Assembly: GCF_018397995.1 (NCBI RefSeq)
Contig: NZ_BBQH01000026.1
Coordinates: 1 to 64,000 of the forward strand
Direction: 5' to 3'
Length of the DNA stretch: 64,000 nucleotides
From: Rhizomonospora bruguierae
GTDB lineage: Bacteria > Actinomycetota > Actinomycetes > Mycobacteriales > Micromonosporaceae
The number at the start of each line of letters is the position of its first letter. Positions within the stretch are counted from its first letter, which is position 1. The notes beneath the pieces are model-generated. The model worked only from the letters and a program-made list of their open reading frames with translations, was not told where the DNA came from and searched no databases. The translations under genes and the position numbers were made by a program. Shown piece after piece: positions 34,832 to 43,521 of the stretch.

Positions 34832-35334
34832 CCGGTCACCGCCCGGCTGGCGTCGGGCGGGCCACTGCCGAGTGTGTGCAGCAGCACCGGGCCGCCGTCA
34901 CGCGGCCAGTCCACCACCAGCGTCCCGGGCGACGCGCAGATGATGGGTGTGCCCCAGGCGCGGCGGGCGGCGGCGCGCGCCGGTGGCTCCGCGGCGGGCC
35001 GCCGCTCGACGAGGTGCCCGTCCCGCCGCCGGGGGGCGAGCGGCAGCAGCCGCGCGGTGTCGACCGGTATCGACACCGCCAGCCGGCCCAGCCACGCGGC
35101 CCACCGGGGATCGGGTCGCCAGCAGGCAGCGACGGCGCGCCGCCCGGCGATCGCGGCGGCGGCGCACAACCCGGCGCCGGCGGCGCCGGTGACCAGGTCG
35201 AGCAGGTCGAGGCCGGACAGGGTGGCCGTCCAGACCAGGGTCAGCCCGATCCACCACGCCGCCAGTTCGACGGCCGGTCCGCGACGCACGGCGCACACCG
35301 CCCGCCGGCCGTTACCGAACATCGGCACCTCCAC
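34828..35334 (-). CDS. mnhE: Antiporter subunit MrpE/MbhA-like
   Basis: A 168-residue MnhE protein. Two helices in the first 70 residues are followed by a cytosolic domain with GTPIICASPGTLVVDWP, the MnhE 'SpGTlvvd' motif. First gene of the operon. The start is GTG 35334, with ATG 35322 as an alternative. About 180 bp upstream separate it from the pseudogene cluster and no clear promoter could be assigned there. Confidence 0.85.
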   Translation of the reverse strand: MEVPMFGNGRRAVCAVRRGPAVELAAWWIGLTLVWTATLSGLDLLDLVTGAAGAGLCAAAAIAGRRAVAACWRPDPRWAAWLGRLAVSIPVDTARLLPLAPRRRDGHLVERRPAAEPPARAAARRAWGTPIICASPGTLVVDWPRDGGPVLLHTLGSGPPDASRAVTG

Positions 35335-35517
35335 ACTCCCGGCCAGGGGCGGCTACCCGCGGTACCCGGGCCGAAACGTGTGGTTCGGGCGGTTCTATGC
35401 CGGTCCGTCCCTGGTGGGGTCTCCCGCTGCGGGAGGTGCCGGTGATGCCGCAAGGGCTACGCGTCCTCGGCGAACGGCGGAACGATCAGCCGAACTGCCG
35501 ACCTCCCGGGCGATGTG

Positions 35518-35704
35518 TCAGCCGCCGCAGTCTATCCAGTGACCGCTGAGCCAGGCGCTGCCCGTCAGGGCGACCGGTGTGACGGTCCGGACCGTGATGG
35601 GCGCCGGGCCGGCGTTGACCACTGCCAGTTGCGCGGACAGGTGGATGACTCCCGTGGGGCCGACGCTGCCGGCCACCAGTGCTGCGGGGAAGGCGACGAG
35701 CTTG
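35518..35704 (-). pseudogene. C-terminal fragment of an unidentified secreted-type protein
   Basis: About 60 codons with coherent composition (KLVAFPAALVAGSVGPTG, HLSAQLAVVNAGPAPITV, ending GHWIDCGG) and a stop at 35518. The reading frame loses sense at about 35704, exactly where the plus-strand MocR fragment begins. It looks like the beta-rich end of an extracellular protein cut by the same rearrangement. Family unknown. Confidence 0.4.
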
Positions 35705-36453
35705 ATGGAATCGGCCCGGCGGCCCGACCACCTCGCCGCCGCGTTCGCCCGCACCGGTGCCCGGCTGTTCTACTGCCAGCCGCTTCACGCCAACCCGCAC
35801 GGCGCGACGCTGGCACCGCACCGCCGGTCCCACCTCGCCGCGTCCGTCCGCGACGCCGGCGCGTTCCTGATCGAGGACGACTACGCCCGGGACCTCACCA
35901 TCGACGGGGACGCCCCGCCGCCGCTGGCCGCCGACGACCCCGACGGTCACGTCATCTATCTGCGCTCCCTGACCAAATCGACCGCTCCCGGCCTGCGCGT
36001 GGCCGCGATCGGCGCGCGCGGCCCGGCCGGCGCCCGGCTGCGCGCGGCCCGGCTGCTCGACGACTTCTTCGTCGCCGGCCCGCTGCAACAGGCCACGCTC
36101 GACTTCGTCACCGCCCCGGCGTGGACGCGTCACCGCCGCGCCCTGCGCACCGCGTTGCGCACCCGCCGCGAGGCGCTGCGGCCGCGCTCCAGCGGCACCT
36201 GCCTGAGCTCGCCCCGCAGCCGATCCCGCGCGGCGGCCTGCACCTGTGGGCCAGCCTGCCCGAGGGCACCGACGACGTCGCGCTGGCCGCCGCGGCGGCC
36301 GCCGAAGGCGTCATCGTCTTCCCCGGCCGTCCCTGGTACGCGTCCGAGCCGCCGGCGCCGCACCTGCGCCTCACCTACGCCGCGGCCCCGCCCGACCGCA
36401 TGGACGAGGCCGTCCGCCGCCTCGCCCGCGCCCTCCGGAAGGCGCGGGAGTGA
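35705..36453 (+). pseudogene. MocR-type (GntR/aminotransferase) regulator, truncated and frameshifted
   Basis: The aminotransferase-fold part of a MocR regulator: FYCQPLHANPHGATLAPHRR, AFLIEDDYARDLTIDGD and the PLP-lysine region LRSLTKSTAPGLRVAAIG. The N-terminal GntR DNA-binding domain and about 150 residues of the large domain are missing. At about 36180, after TRREALR, one base is lacking. The C-terminal part then continues in another frame as LQRHLPELAPQPIPRGGLHL and ends LARALRKARE. Non-functional as written. Confidence 0.8.
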
Positions 36454-36568
36454 TCACCGCCGCCGTACTCCCCGTCTCAAGGCGCGATGCCGCACCGCCG
36501 CCCCCTTCGCCGTCTCCCCGGGCCGCCGCATCCCGAGGGCGCCCGTCGCCGTACCCCCGGAGCTTCGC

Positions 36569-37286
36569 ATGCGCATATTCAGATCACTCGCCGTCCTCTT
36601 GGCGCTCGCCGCCCTGCCCGCCGCGTGCGGCGGGAAAGCGATCTGCTCGGGTCGCTGGTCCGGTGCCGCCGCCGCGGCGTATGCGGCGAGCGCGGGTTCC
36701 GGCGCCCGGCGGCTGGAACCGGTCGGTGGGGCCGGCGCCCGGTCCGCATCTCCATCCACTGTGGATACCGCGGCAGTGGTCGCGACGGTGCAGCGGGAGA
36801 CGCTGCCGCTGGAGGTCAGCTACTTCCGTTCGGTCGCCCGGTTGCGCCGTGCCCTGGCCGCCAAGGAGGAACTGTGGCCCGCCGTGCTGGGCCGGCCCGA
36901 GTCCGGCATCCGGGGCCGGGGCCGCTCCCGCGAGGCCGCCGCCCCGGTCGCCGCCGCCCGGTGGATGCACGTCGCGTCGCTGGCCCGGTCCCAGACGCGG
37001 GGCATGCACGTGCTCGCCGAACACCCGGAGGACGTGCCGGTCATCGCCCGGCAGAGCGACTGCCAGACCTGTTTCATGTGCGAGGCATACTGCCCCGCCG
37101 ACGCGGCTCTACGTCTCCCCGGTTGCCGACGAGCCCGAGCAGGTCGACGAGGACGCGCTCGCGGCCGCGGGGCTGCTGGGCAGTTGGCGGTCGCGGCTGG
37201 GTTGGCACAAGGGGCAGACGCGGCTCGCCGCCATCGACACCACCCCGTTCCTGCACCGTATCGAGCCCGTCCCGCTGGACGGCTGA
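36569..37286 (+). pseudogene. Chimera: lipoprotein signal + flavoprotein + ferredoxin fragments
   Basis: Three gene pieces run together. An ATG at 36569 starts a lipoprotein signal (FRSLAVLLALAALPAACGG) like that of an ABC substrate-binding protein. It passes directly into the C-terminal region of a fumarate-reductase-type flavoprotein (GRWSGAAAAAYAASAG, VQRETLPLEVSYFRSVARLR, SLARSQTRGMHV). This is fused to the second half of a 4Fe-4S ferredoxin (VIARQSDCQTCFMCEAYCP). One extra base near 37115 then shifts the frame before LYVSPVADEPEQVDED and GLLGSWRSRLGW. Flavoprotein-ferredoxin pairs beside sulfonate-type ABC genes and a redoxin are a known operon type; only scraps remain. Confidence 0.75.
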
Positions 37287-37303
37287 GCCTTCGAGGAGGC
37301 ACC

Positions 37304-37882
37304 ATGCCACCCGTGAACTCGCAACTCGTCCCGCCGGGCGCGCCCCTGCCGGAGTTCGTCCTGCCGGACGTGGCCGGCGCCACCGTCAAGTCCACCGACT
37401 TCGGCGGGCCCGCCCTGCTGGTCGCGTTCCTGTCCAACCACTGCCCGTTCGTGCGGCACATCGAGCGGCGCCTCGCCGAGGTGACCGGTGAACTGGCGGG
37501 CCGGGGTCTGGCCGTGGTCGGCATCGCCAGCAACGACACCGACATCAAGCCCGATGACGACGTCGCCGGCCTGCACGAGCAGGTCGACCGGGCCGGCTTC
37601 GCCTTCCCGTACCTGGTCGACGCGGCGCAGCAGACGGCGAAGGACTTCAACGCCGCCTGCACGCCCGACTTCTTCCTGTACGGCGTGGACCGCAGGCTCG
37701 CCTACCGGGGTGCCTTCGACGGTGCCTGCCCCGGCAACGGCATCCCGGTCACCGGCGAGCTGCTCGCGGCGGCGGTCGACCTGGTCCTGGCCGGCCGGCC
37801 GGTGCCCGAGCCGCACGTGCCCAGCCTGGGCTGCGGCATCAAGTGGTCGCCGGGCAACGAACCGGGCATCGTTGTCCACTGA
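37304..37882 (+). CDS. Thioredoxin-fold redoxin (AhpC/TSA-like)
   Basis: A 192-residue intact protein. FVLPDVAGATVKSTDFGGPALLVAFLSNHCPFVRHIERRL places a single Cys (CPF) at the peroxiredoxin/redoxin active-site position, followed by VVGIASND and CTPDFFLYGVD. The thioredoxin CxxC is absent, so it resembles resA/AhpC-type or thiol-peroxidase redoxins. The start is ATG 37304 behind gaggagg. It follows the flavoprotein-ferredoxin remnant and probably belonged to that operon. Confidence 0.85.
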   Translation: MPPVNSQLVPPGAPLPEFVLPDVAGATVKSTDFGGPALLVAFLSNHCPFVRHIERRLAEVTGELAGRGLAVVGIASNDTDIKPDDDVAGLHEQVDRAGFAFPYLVDAAQQTAKDFNAACTPDFFLYGVDRRLAYRGAFDGACPGNGIPVTGELLAAAVDLVLAGRPVPEPHVPSLGCGIKWSPGNEPGIVVH

Positions 37883-39101
37883 CGTCGCGACGGCCAGCGG
37901 CCGCGGCCTGGGGGCGCACGGCTCGCCCGGCCGCGGCCGCCTGCTCAGCATCGCCCTGATCGTCGGCGGCCAGAGCTTCCAGGCCCTCGCCTCCGGCGGT
38001 ATCGCGCTGTTCCTGCCCCTGATCCGCACCGACCTGGGGCTGAGCTTCGCCCAGGCGGGCACCCTCGCCGCGGCCAGCACTTTCGTGTACGCGCTGATGC
38101 AGGTGCCGTCGGGCTTGCTCAGCGACCGGTTCGACCCGAAGCGGCTGTTCGTCGCCGGGCTGCTCGGCACGAACCTCGCCACGATGCTGCTCTCCGTCGT
38201 CCCCTCGTACCCCGGTCTGCTGGCCGTGCAGGCCGGCTCGGGGTTCTTCCGGGCGCTGGTCTTCGCCCCGGGCCTGATGCTCATCCGCACCCAGTTCCCC
38301 GACAACCGGCGCGCCACCGCGATGGGCCTGTTCGTCGCGGGCGGCTTCTCCTCCAGCATCGCGCTGAACCTGCTCGGTCCGCTGCTGGTCGGGCCGCTCG
38401 GCTGGCGGGCCCTGTTCGCGGTCTTCGGCGCCCTCGGCCTTGCCACCGCCATCGCCTACCACTGGGCCGGCACCGGCGTACCCCGCCGCTCCGGCCACGG
38501 CGCGACGCGGGTGCGGTGGCGTGTTCTCCGCCACCGTGTGGTGTGGCTGACCGGTCTCATCCAGTTCGTCCGGCTCGCGCTCGTCCAGGGCTCCGCCGCC
38601 TGGCTGCCCACGTACGTCGTGGTCGAGCGGGGGCAGTCGCTGTCGACGGCCGGCCTGGTGGTCGCCCTCGGCGCGGCCGTCACGGCGCCGGCGAACATGG
38701 TCGGCGGGTGGCTGTCCGACCGGCTGAACCGCCCCCTGGCGGTGATCGGCGGCTCCCTGGCCGTGTTGGCCGCCACGTTCGCCGCCCTGCCCGCGGTGCC
38801 CGGGCTGCCCGCCCTGCTGGCCGTGCTCGCGGTGCAGTCGGTGTTCATCCAGGTCTACTTCGGACCGTTGTTCGCCGTGCCGATGCAGTACGTCGACCCG
38901 CGGGGCGCCGGGCTGGTCACCGGCTTCGGCAACTTCTGCGCCAACCTGGGCGGCTTCGCCTGCACCTACCTGCTCGGCGCCCTGATGGACGCGACCGGTT
39001 CGTTCGCCACCGGCTTCGGCATCATGGCCGGCATGGCGGCCCTCGCGCTGGCCACCACGCTGGTACTGGCCCGCTGGGCGGCGGCCGCCGGCCGCCGGTG
39101 A
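37872..39101 (+). CDS. Major facilitator superfamily transporter
   Basis: A 409-residue, twelve-helix MFS protein. The loop 2-3 motif is SDRFDPKRLFVAG, and helix 4 carries RTQFPDNRRATAMGLF. The likely start is TTG 37872, overlapping the redoxin stop by 11 bases; no better start lies in the leader. Organic-anion or nitrate-type substrates are possible but not readable. It ends before a strong bidirectional terminator. Confidence 0.85.
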   Translation: MSTDVATASGRGLGAHGSPGRGRLLSIALIVGGQSFQALASGGIALFLPLIRTDLGLSFAQAGTLAAASTFVYALMQVPSGLLSDRFDPKRLFVAGLLGTNLATMLLSVVPSYPGLLAVQAGSGFFRALVFAPGLMLIRTQFPDNRRATAMGLFVAGGFSSSIALNLLGPLLVGPLGWRALFAVFGALGLATAIAYHWAGTGVPRRSGHGATRVRWRVLRHRVVWLTGLIQFVRLALVQGSAAWLPTYVVVERGQSLSTAGLVVALGAAVTAPANMVGGWLSDRLNRPLAVIGGSLAVLAATFAALPAVPGLPALLAVLAVQSVFIQVYFGPLFAVPMQYVDPRGAGLVTGFGNFCANLGGFACTYLLGALMDATGSFATGFGIMAGMAALALATTLVLARWAAAAGRR

Positions 39102-39136
39102 GGACGGTGACCCGGGTGGTCACTTGACCCGCCACG

Positions 39137-39176
39137 CGACAAGCCCCAGCCCGTCGCGACGGGCTGGGGCTTGTCG
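39137..39176. terminator. Strong bidirectional terminator
   Basis: A 19-bp perfect stem (cgacaagccccagcccgtc and its complement) with a 2-nt spacer between the convergent MFS and small secreted protein genes. One of the longest perfect hairpins in the window. Confidence 0.9.
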
Positions 39177-39195
39177 AATCTCGATTGCCGGCCTA

Positions 39196-39555
39196 CTACA
39201 TGTAGACGCGCGCGCTGCAGCCCTCGTTGTCCTCGCAGACGACGAAGCTCGCGATCGCGTGGGACTCGCTGTACCTGGTGCAGCCCGTGGCACTGCCGTT
39301 CTTGTCCTCGAAGCTCATGACGATCAGCGGGGACCCGACGAGGTTGAACTTACCCCACACGCCATGGCCATCGGATTCGTTGTCGCAGACTTCCTGGGTC
39401 GAGGAGGTGCTGCTGTAGTTGGTGACGCAGGCCCGGTCGTAGCCGTGGTACGCGCACTTGGTCGTCGCCGCGTGCGCTACGCCTGGCAGTCCGGCGACCG
39501 CCAGGGCGATGCCGAGCGCGGAAGCTCCTATCGCGCGGCTGAGCATTCTCTTCAT
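39196..39555 (-). CDS. Small secreted six-cysteine protein
   Basis: A 119-residue precursor. The Sec signal (MKRMLSRAIGAS...) ends at PGVAHAA near residue 30, leaving about 89 residues. The mature part has six Cys (KCAY, RACV, EVCD, TGCT, VVCE, GCSA), suggesting three disulfides, and is acidic and Ser-rich. GC content is lower than in neighbours. A good sigma70-like promoter and an ggggga ribosome-binding site precede it. No enzyme motif or family is recognised. It could be an inhibitor, toxin or structural exoprotein. Confidence 0.8.
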   Translation of the reverse strand: MKRMLSRAIGASALGIALAVAGLPGVAHAATTKCAYHGYDRACVTNYSSTSSTQEVCDNESDGHGVWGKFNLVGSPLIVMSFEDKNGSATGCTRYSESHAIASFVVCEDNEGCSARVYM

Positions 39556-39614
39556 CTGTCCCCCGTGTCGGACGGCACCGTGCGGCGCACAGTGCGATGT
39601 GTACTGATCAACGG

Positions 39615-39643
39615 ATCTTATGGAGGGTCATATCCAAGGTCAA
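39615..39643 (-). promoter_or_regulatory. Sigma70-like promoter of the secreted Cys-rich protein gene
   Basis: On the minus strand TTGACC (39638-39643), a 17-bp spacer and TAAGAT (39615-39620), 60 bp upstream of the ATG. This is the best consensus promoter in the window. Confidence 0.65.
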
Positions 39644-39797
39644 CTCTCTCCGGAAACGCAGCCCGCCCCCGAGCCTGTCTGGCGTTACCCGCTGTGGTTC
39701 GCCCGGTACTCGTCAGCGACTCTCCCGAGAGCGCCCTCGCAGCGATGCTCTTCGCGCGGCGATAGGCCGCCCGGCACGGACGGCGATCGCGGGGGAA

Positions 39798-39840
39798 CCG
39801 CCGGGCCGCCAGCGGAGATGCCCACTGGGCGGCCCGGCGG
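39798..39840 (-). terminator. Hairpin downstream of the substrate-binding pseudogene
   Basis: A 13-bp perfect stem, ccgccgggccgcc / ggcggcccggcgg, with a 17-nt loop. It lies immediately after the stop of the minus-strand substrate-binding gene at 39847. Confidence 0.75.
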
Positions 39841-39846
39841 GCGTTC

Positions 39847-40810
39847 TCAGCCGGCGGCCCGCACGAACTCGGTCGTGTAGGTCCTGCCCAGGTCGATCTG
39901 GTCGGCCTTCGCCTTGACCGCCTCGTTCGACGGCTTCAGGACATCGAGTACGGTCTGCGGGCCGTCGGCCGGCATCACGCCGTCGGCGGTGAACATGCCC
40001 TTGGAATCGTTGATCGACTGCTCGTAGAGCTTCGGGTCGGAGCCGGCGAAGTCGGCCGGCATCTCCGTGGCGATCTCCGCGGCGCTGTGCGTGTCGATGA
40101 ACTTCAGTGTCTTGACGACGCGTTGACCATCTTCTGGATGGTCTGCTTGTGCTGGGCGACGAAGTCGCACGGCATGTAGAGGGAGGAGCCAGGGTAGAGG
40201 CCGCCGAGCGCGGCCCGGGTGCCCTCCTGCGTCCGCATCTCGATGAAGACCTTCCCCTTGCCGGAGCTGGTCAGCTTGGCGATCGTCGGGTCGGTGGTCA
40301 TGCCGGCGTCGATACCGCCGTTGTCGAGGGAGGCGATGAACTGCGGACCGGCCCCCGCCTTGACCGTCGTGTACCGCGAGGGTTCCACGCCGTTGCGGAC
40401 GGCCAGCGCGCGGGTGATCATGTCGGTCGAGGAGCCCATGCTGGTGACGCCGAGCTTCTTGCCGGCGAAGTCCTTCGCTGAGGTGATCGTGCCGGCCTTG
40501 CCGGTCGCGACGACCTCGGCTTCGCCGGGAACGTCGGCGAACTGCACGACGCTTTCCACACACTTGCCCCTGGCCTGCAGGTCGACGGTGTGGTCGTAGA
40601 AGCCCACGACGCCGTCGACCTGGCCGGCGAGCATGACGTTCTCCGCCTGGGCACCGGACGGCTCGCTGAGCAGTTGGACCTCGACGCCGGCCTCCTTGAA
40701 GTAGCCGAGCTGCTCGGTGAGCTTGGCCGGCAGGTAGATGACCTTGTCCAGGCCGCCGACCATGATCTTGATGGTGCTGTGCTGCTCGCCGCCGTCGCCG
40801 GCCGCGGGGG
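39847..40810 (-). pseudogene. NMT1/SsuA-type substrate-binding protein, no signal peptide, frameshifted
   Basis: An ABC solute-binding protein for sulfonate, nitrate or thiamine-precursor-like ligands. Segments include STIKIMVGGLDKVIYLPAKL, AGVEVQLLSEPSGAQAENVM, GVTSMGSSTDMITRALA and GGLYPGSSLYMP. The signal peptide is missing; the sequence joins directly to the truncated ATPase gene. At about 40115 one base is lacking: after IQKMVNA the C-terminal part continues in another frame (VVKTLKFIDTHSAAEIATEM, ending TTEFVRAAG). Neither export nor full translation is possible as written. Confidence 0.82.
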
Positions 40811-41524
40811 CCGGATCTCGTCGACGTCGCGGGGCCGGGGCAGGTCCACCGTGACGATCGTCTTGACGGTGGCCGGTGCCGCGGTCATCACGACGACCCG
40901 GTCGGCCAGGGCGATCGCCTCGGTCAGGTCGTGGGTGACGAAGACGACCGCCGCGCCGGTGCCGACCCACAGCCGCAGCAACTCGCCCTGCATCAGTTCG
41001 CGGGTCTGCACGTCGAGCGCGCCGAACGGCTCGTCCATGAGGATGATCTCGGGCTCGGTGATCAGGGTCTGCGCCATCGCCACGCGCTTGCGCATGCCGC
41101 CGGAGAGTTGGTGCGGGTAGTACCGCTCGAATCCGGCGAGGCCGACCGTGTGGATCCAGGTCTGCGCGCGGGCGCGGGCGTCGGTCTTGGCGATGCCCCG
41201 GTAGCGCAGGCCGAGGGCGATGTTGTCGCTGACCGTGCGCCACGGCAGCGTCGCGTCCTGCTGGAACATGTACCCGACGGTGCGCGGGATCCCGGTGACG
41301 GGCGTTCCGGCGACGGTCACGCTTCCCCCGCTGGTGGGTTCGAGGCCGGAGATCAGCGACAGGGTGGTCGACTTGCCGCAGCCGGTGGGACCGACCACGG
41401 CGACGAACTCGCCGTGTGCCACGTCGAACGTGACCTCCCGCATCGCGGTGAACGAGCCGCCGTTCGCGGATGGGAAGATCTTGGTGGCCCGATCCAGCCG
41501 GATGGCGGGTGTGTTCTGGGTCAT
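40811..41524 (-). pseudogene. Sulfonate/nitrate-type ABC ATPase, C-terminus lost by fusion
   Basis: About 238 normal codons of an SsuB/TauB/NrtD-class ATPase. Walker A is GPTGCGKST, the Q-loop MFQQDATLPWRTV, the signature LSGGMRKR and Walker B IILMDEPFGALD; VFVTHDLTEAIALADRVVV follows. At DLPRPRDVDEIR, about 20-25 residues short of the usual end, the sequence passes straight into the substrate-binding gene. No permease gene lies between or nearby. The catalytic core is intact, so some folded protein could be produced, but the transporter is not complete. ATG 41524. Confidence 0.8.
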
Positions 41525-41645
41525 AGCGGCCGACCGTAGCGGTGACGAAGAGATTTCCGCGCGGTTACGTCCATTGCGCGGCCAACTCGCGTACATCCCT
41601 TTCTGCGCGTTCTGCTCACCACGTTTATGCAGGTAGCGTGATGCC

Positions 41646-42360
41646 GTGAAGCGACGCCCGCTGCGCTTGGCCACGCAGACGATGCTGTTGCAGGTGGTTG
41701 TGGTCGCCGTGGTGGCCGGCGCCGGGTTCACGCTCGCCACCCTGCTGCTGCGCACCGAGTTGGAGCGGCAGTACGAGCAGCGGGCGCTGGCCATCGCCCG
41801 CTCGGTCGCCCAACGTCCCGGGCTCGGGGACGAGGTCGGCGCCGGCACGCCGGCGGCCACCGGTGAGGTGCAGCGGTACGCCGAACAGGTGCGCGGGGCC
41901 AACGACGCGTTGTTCGTCGTGATCGCCGACCGCGACGGGATCCGGTTCTCGCACACCGACCCGCGGCTGATCGGCGAACACGTCAGCACCGACCCGTCCG
42001 GGCCGCTGTCCGGCCGCGAGGTGGTCAGGGTCGAGCGCGGCACCCTCGGGCTGTCCGCCCGCGGGAAGGTCCCGCTGCGCGACTGGTCCGGGGCGGTCGT
42101 CGGCGAGGTCAGCGTTGGTATCGACGCCGAGGAGGTCGACAACCGCCTGCGGGAGTTGCTGCCGGCCGCGGAGATCTTCACGGCCCTGGCCCTGGCCGCC
42201 GGCGTCGGCGGGGCGGCGCTGCTGGCCGTCCGCCTCAAACGGCGCCCCTTCGGGCTGGAACCCACGGACCTCGCCGATCTGGTCCGCGAGCAGGTCGCCG
42301 TCCTGGAGGGCGTACGCGACGGGGTGCTCGCGGTGGACGCGGAGGGGCGGGTGAGCGTCG
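41646..42360 (+). pseudogene. CitA/DcuS-type sensor kinase truncated at its PAS domain
   Basis: About 238 codons remain. The N-terminal helix (RLATQTMLLQVVVVAVVAGAG) is followed by an extracellular sensor domain with DRDGIRFSHTDPRLIGEHVS, and a second helix (about 176-195). The PAS domain starts LEGVRDGVLAVDAEGRVS and then stops abruptly. The remaining PAS, dimerisation and ATPase domains are missing; foreign sequence leading to the AraC gene follows. Intact relatives sense citrate or C4-dicarboxylates and pair with a DctR-type regulator, not present here. It starts 121 bp from the divergent ABC ATPase remnant. Confidence 0.8.
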
Positions 42361-42432
42361 CACCGCAGGGAGATGTGATGACCAACGGGGCAAACAGCCC
42401 TCTGACACGGCGATCCGCCAGGAGCCGTCGGA

Positions 42433-43491
42433 GTGCTTCGTCGGTTGCGAGGTGTCGTGGCGACGATCCACATTGCCACTGACGACGCTGATGAGGCGCC
42501 CATCAGGTGCGGTGAGGTCTATTTTCCCCATCGGCTCACCGTGCTGCACGATCCGGCGCGGTTCCACATGGCGCTGTCCGCGATGCGCGTCGGACCGATC
42601 TCGGCCGGTCTGCTGTCTTACTCGGGCGAGGTGCGGCTTGTCTGCGGCGAGCTGGAGACCGGGTACGAGGTCAATGTTCCGATGAGCGGCTCGTTGCTCA
42701 CGCGTACCGCCTACGGCGAGGTATGCGCCAGTCCCCACCTGGCTGCCGTCTACAACCCCGACAGTCCAGCGATGCTGCACGGCTGGGCGGACGGCGGTAG
42801 CCTGTTCGGGCTGAAGATCGACAGACCGGCGCTGGAATCGCACCTGGCGGACCTCGTCGATGTCCCCGTACGGACGGGGGTGCGGTTCGGCAGTGCCCTC
42901 GATCTGCGGCATGCTCCTGGCCGCCAGTGGTGGATGCTCGCCCGCTCGCTGGTCGAGCTGGCCCGTGACCCGGGCGGACCGCTGTCAGCGCCGATGATCG
43001 CGCGGCCGCTGAGCGAGAGCGTCATGACCGCGCTGCTGTATGCCGTAGACCACCCCTATCGCGACCAACTCGCCGAACCCCAGCGCCGAGCCGCCCCGGC
43101 GGCGATCCGCCGGGCGGTGCAGATGCTCGAAGACGATCCGGAACTGCCCTGGACGGTGGCCGACCTGGCCCGGCGGGCGGGCCTGAGCGTCCGGTCCTTG
43201 CAGGAGGGATTCCTACGTCATGTCGGGCCGCCGCCGATGACCTACCTGCGCGCCGTGCGCCTGCGCCATGTCCATGCCGACCTGCGGACCGCGGATCCGG
43301 CGCGGCAAACCGTGGCCCGGCTCGCCCTCCGATGGGGTTTTGGGCATCTCGGACGATTCGCGGCCGCTTATCGGAAGCGCTACGGGGAAACGCCATCCGC
43401 CACTCTGCATCGGACGGTGCACGGCCGGCCCACGCGAATCGGCCAGCGGCACCGCGCCGAGCGGATCGACCGCGAAGGGCCGTCGTCCTAA
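42433..43491 (+). CDS. AraC-family transcriptional regulator
   Basis: About 352 residues. An AraC-binding-like N-terminal domain (about 20-210) and a C-terminal double helix-turn-helix (about 240-335): WTVADLARRAGLSVRSLQEGFLRHVG, then VARLALRWGFGHLGRFAAAYRKRYGETPS. This is the arrangement of regulators of catabolic P450 or aromatic-degradation genes. The start is GTG 42433 or a GTG eight codons later. It lies 30 bp upstream of a P450 gene in the same direction, which is its probable target. Base composition is slightly lower in GC than the neighbours. Confidence 0.87.
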   Translation: MLRRLRGVVATIHIATDDADEAPIRCGEVYFPHRLTVLHDPARFHMALSAMRVGPISAGLLSYSGEVRLVCGELETGYEVNVPMSGSLLTRTAYGEVCASPHLAAVYNPDSPAMLHGWADGGSLFGLKIDRPALESHLADLVDVPVRTGVRFGSALDLRHAPGRQWWMLARSLVELARDPGGPLSAPMIARPLSESVMTALLYAVDHPYRDQLAEPQRRAAPAAIRRAVQMLEDDPELPWTVADLARRAGLSVRSLQEGFLRHVGPPPMTYLRAVRLRHVHADLRTADPARQTVARLALRWGFGHLGRFAAAYRKRYGETPSATLHRTVHGRPTRIGQRHRAERIDREGPSS

Positions 43492-43521
43492 CCTACGGGG
43501 CACGGACGACGTGACGGAGGC

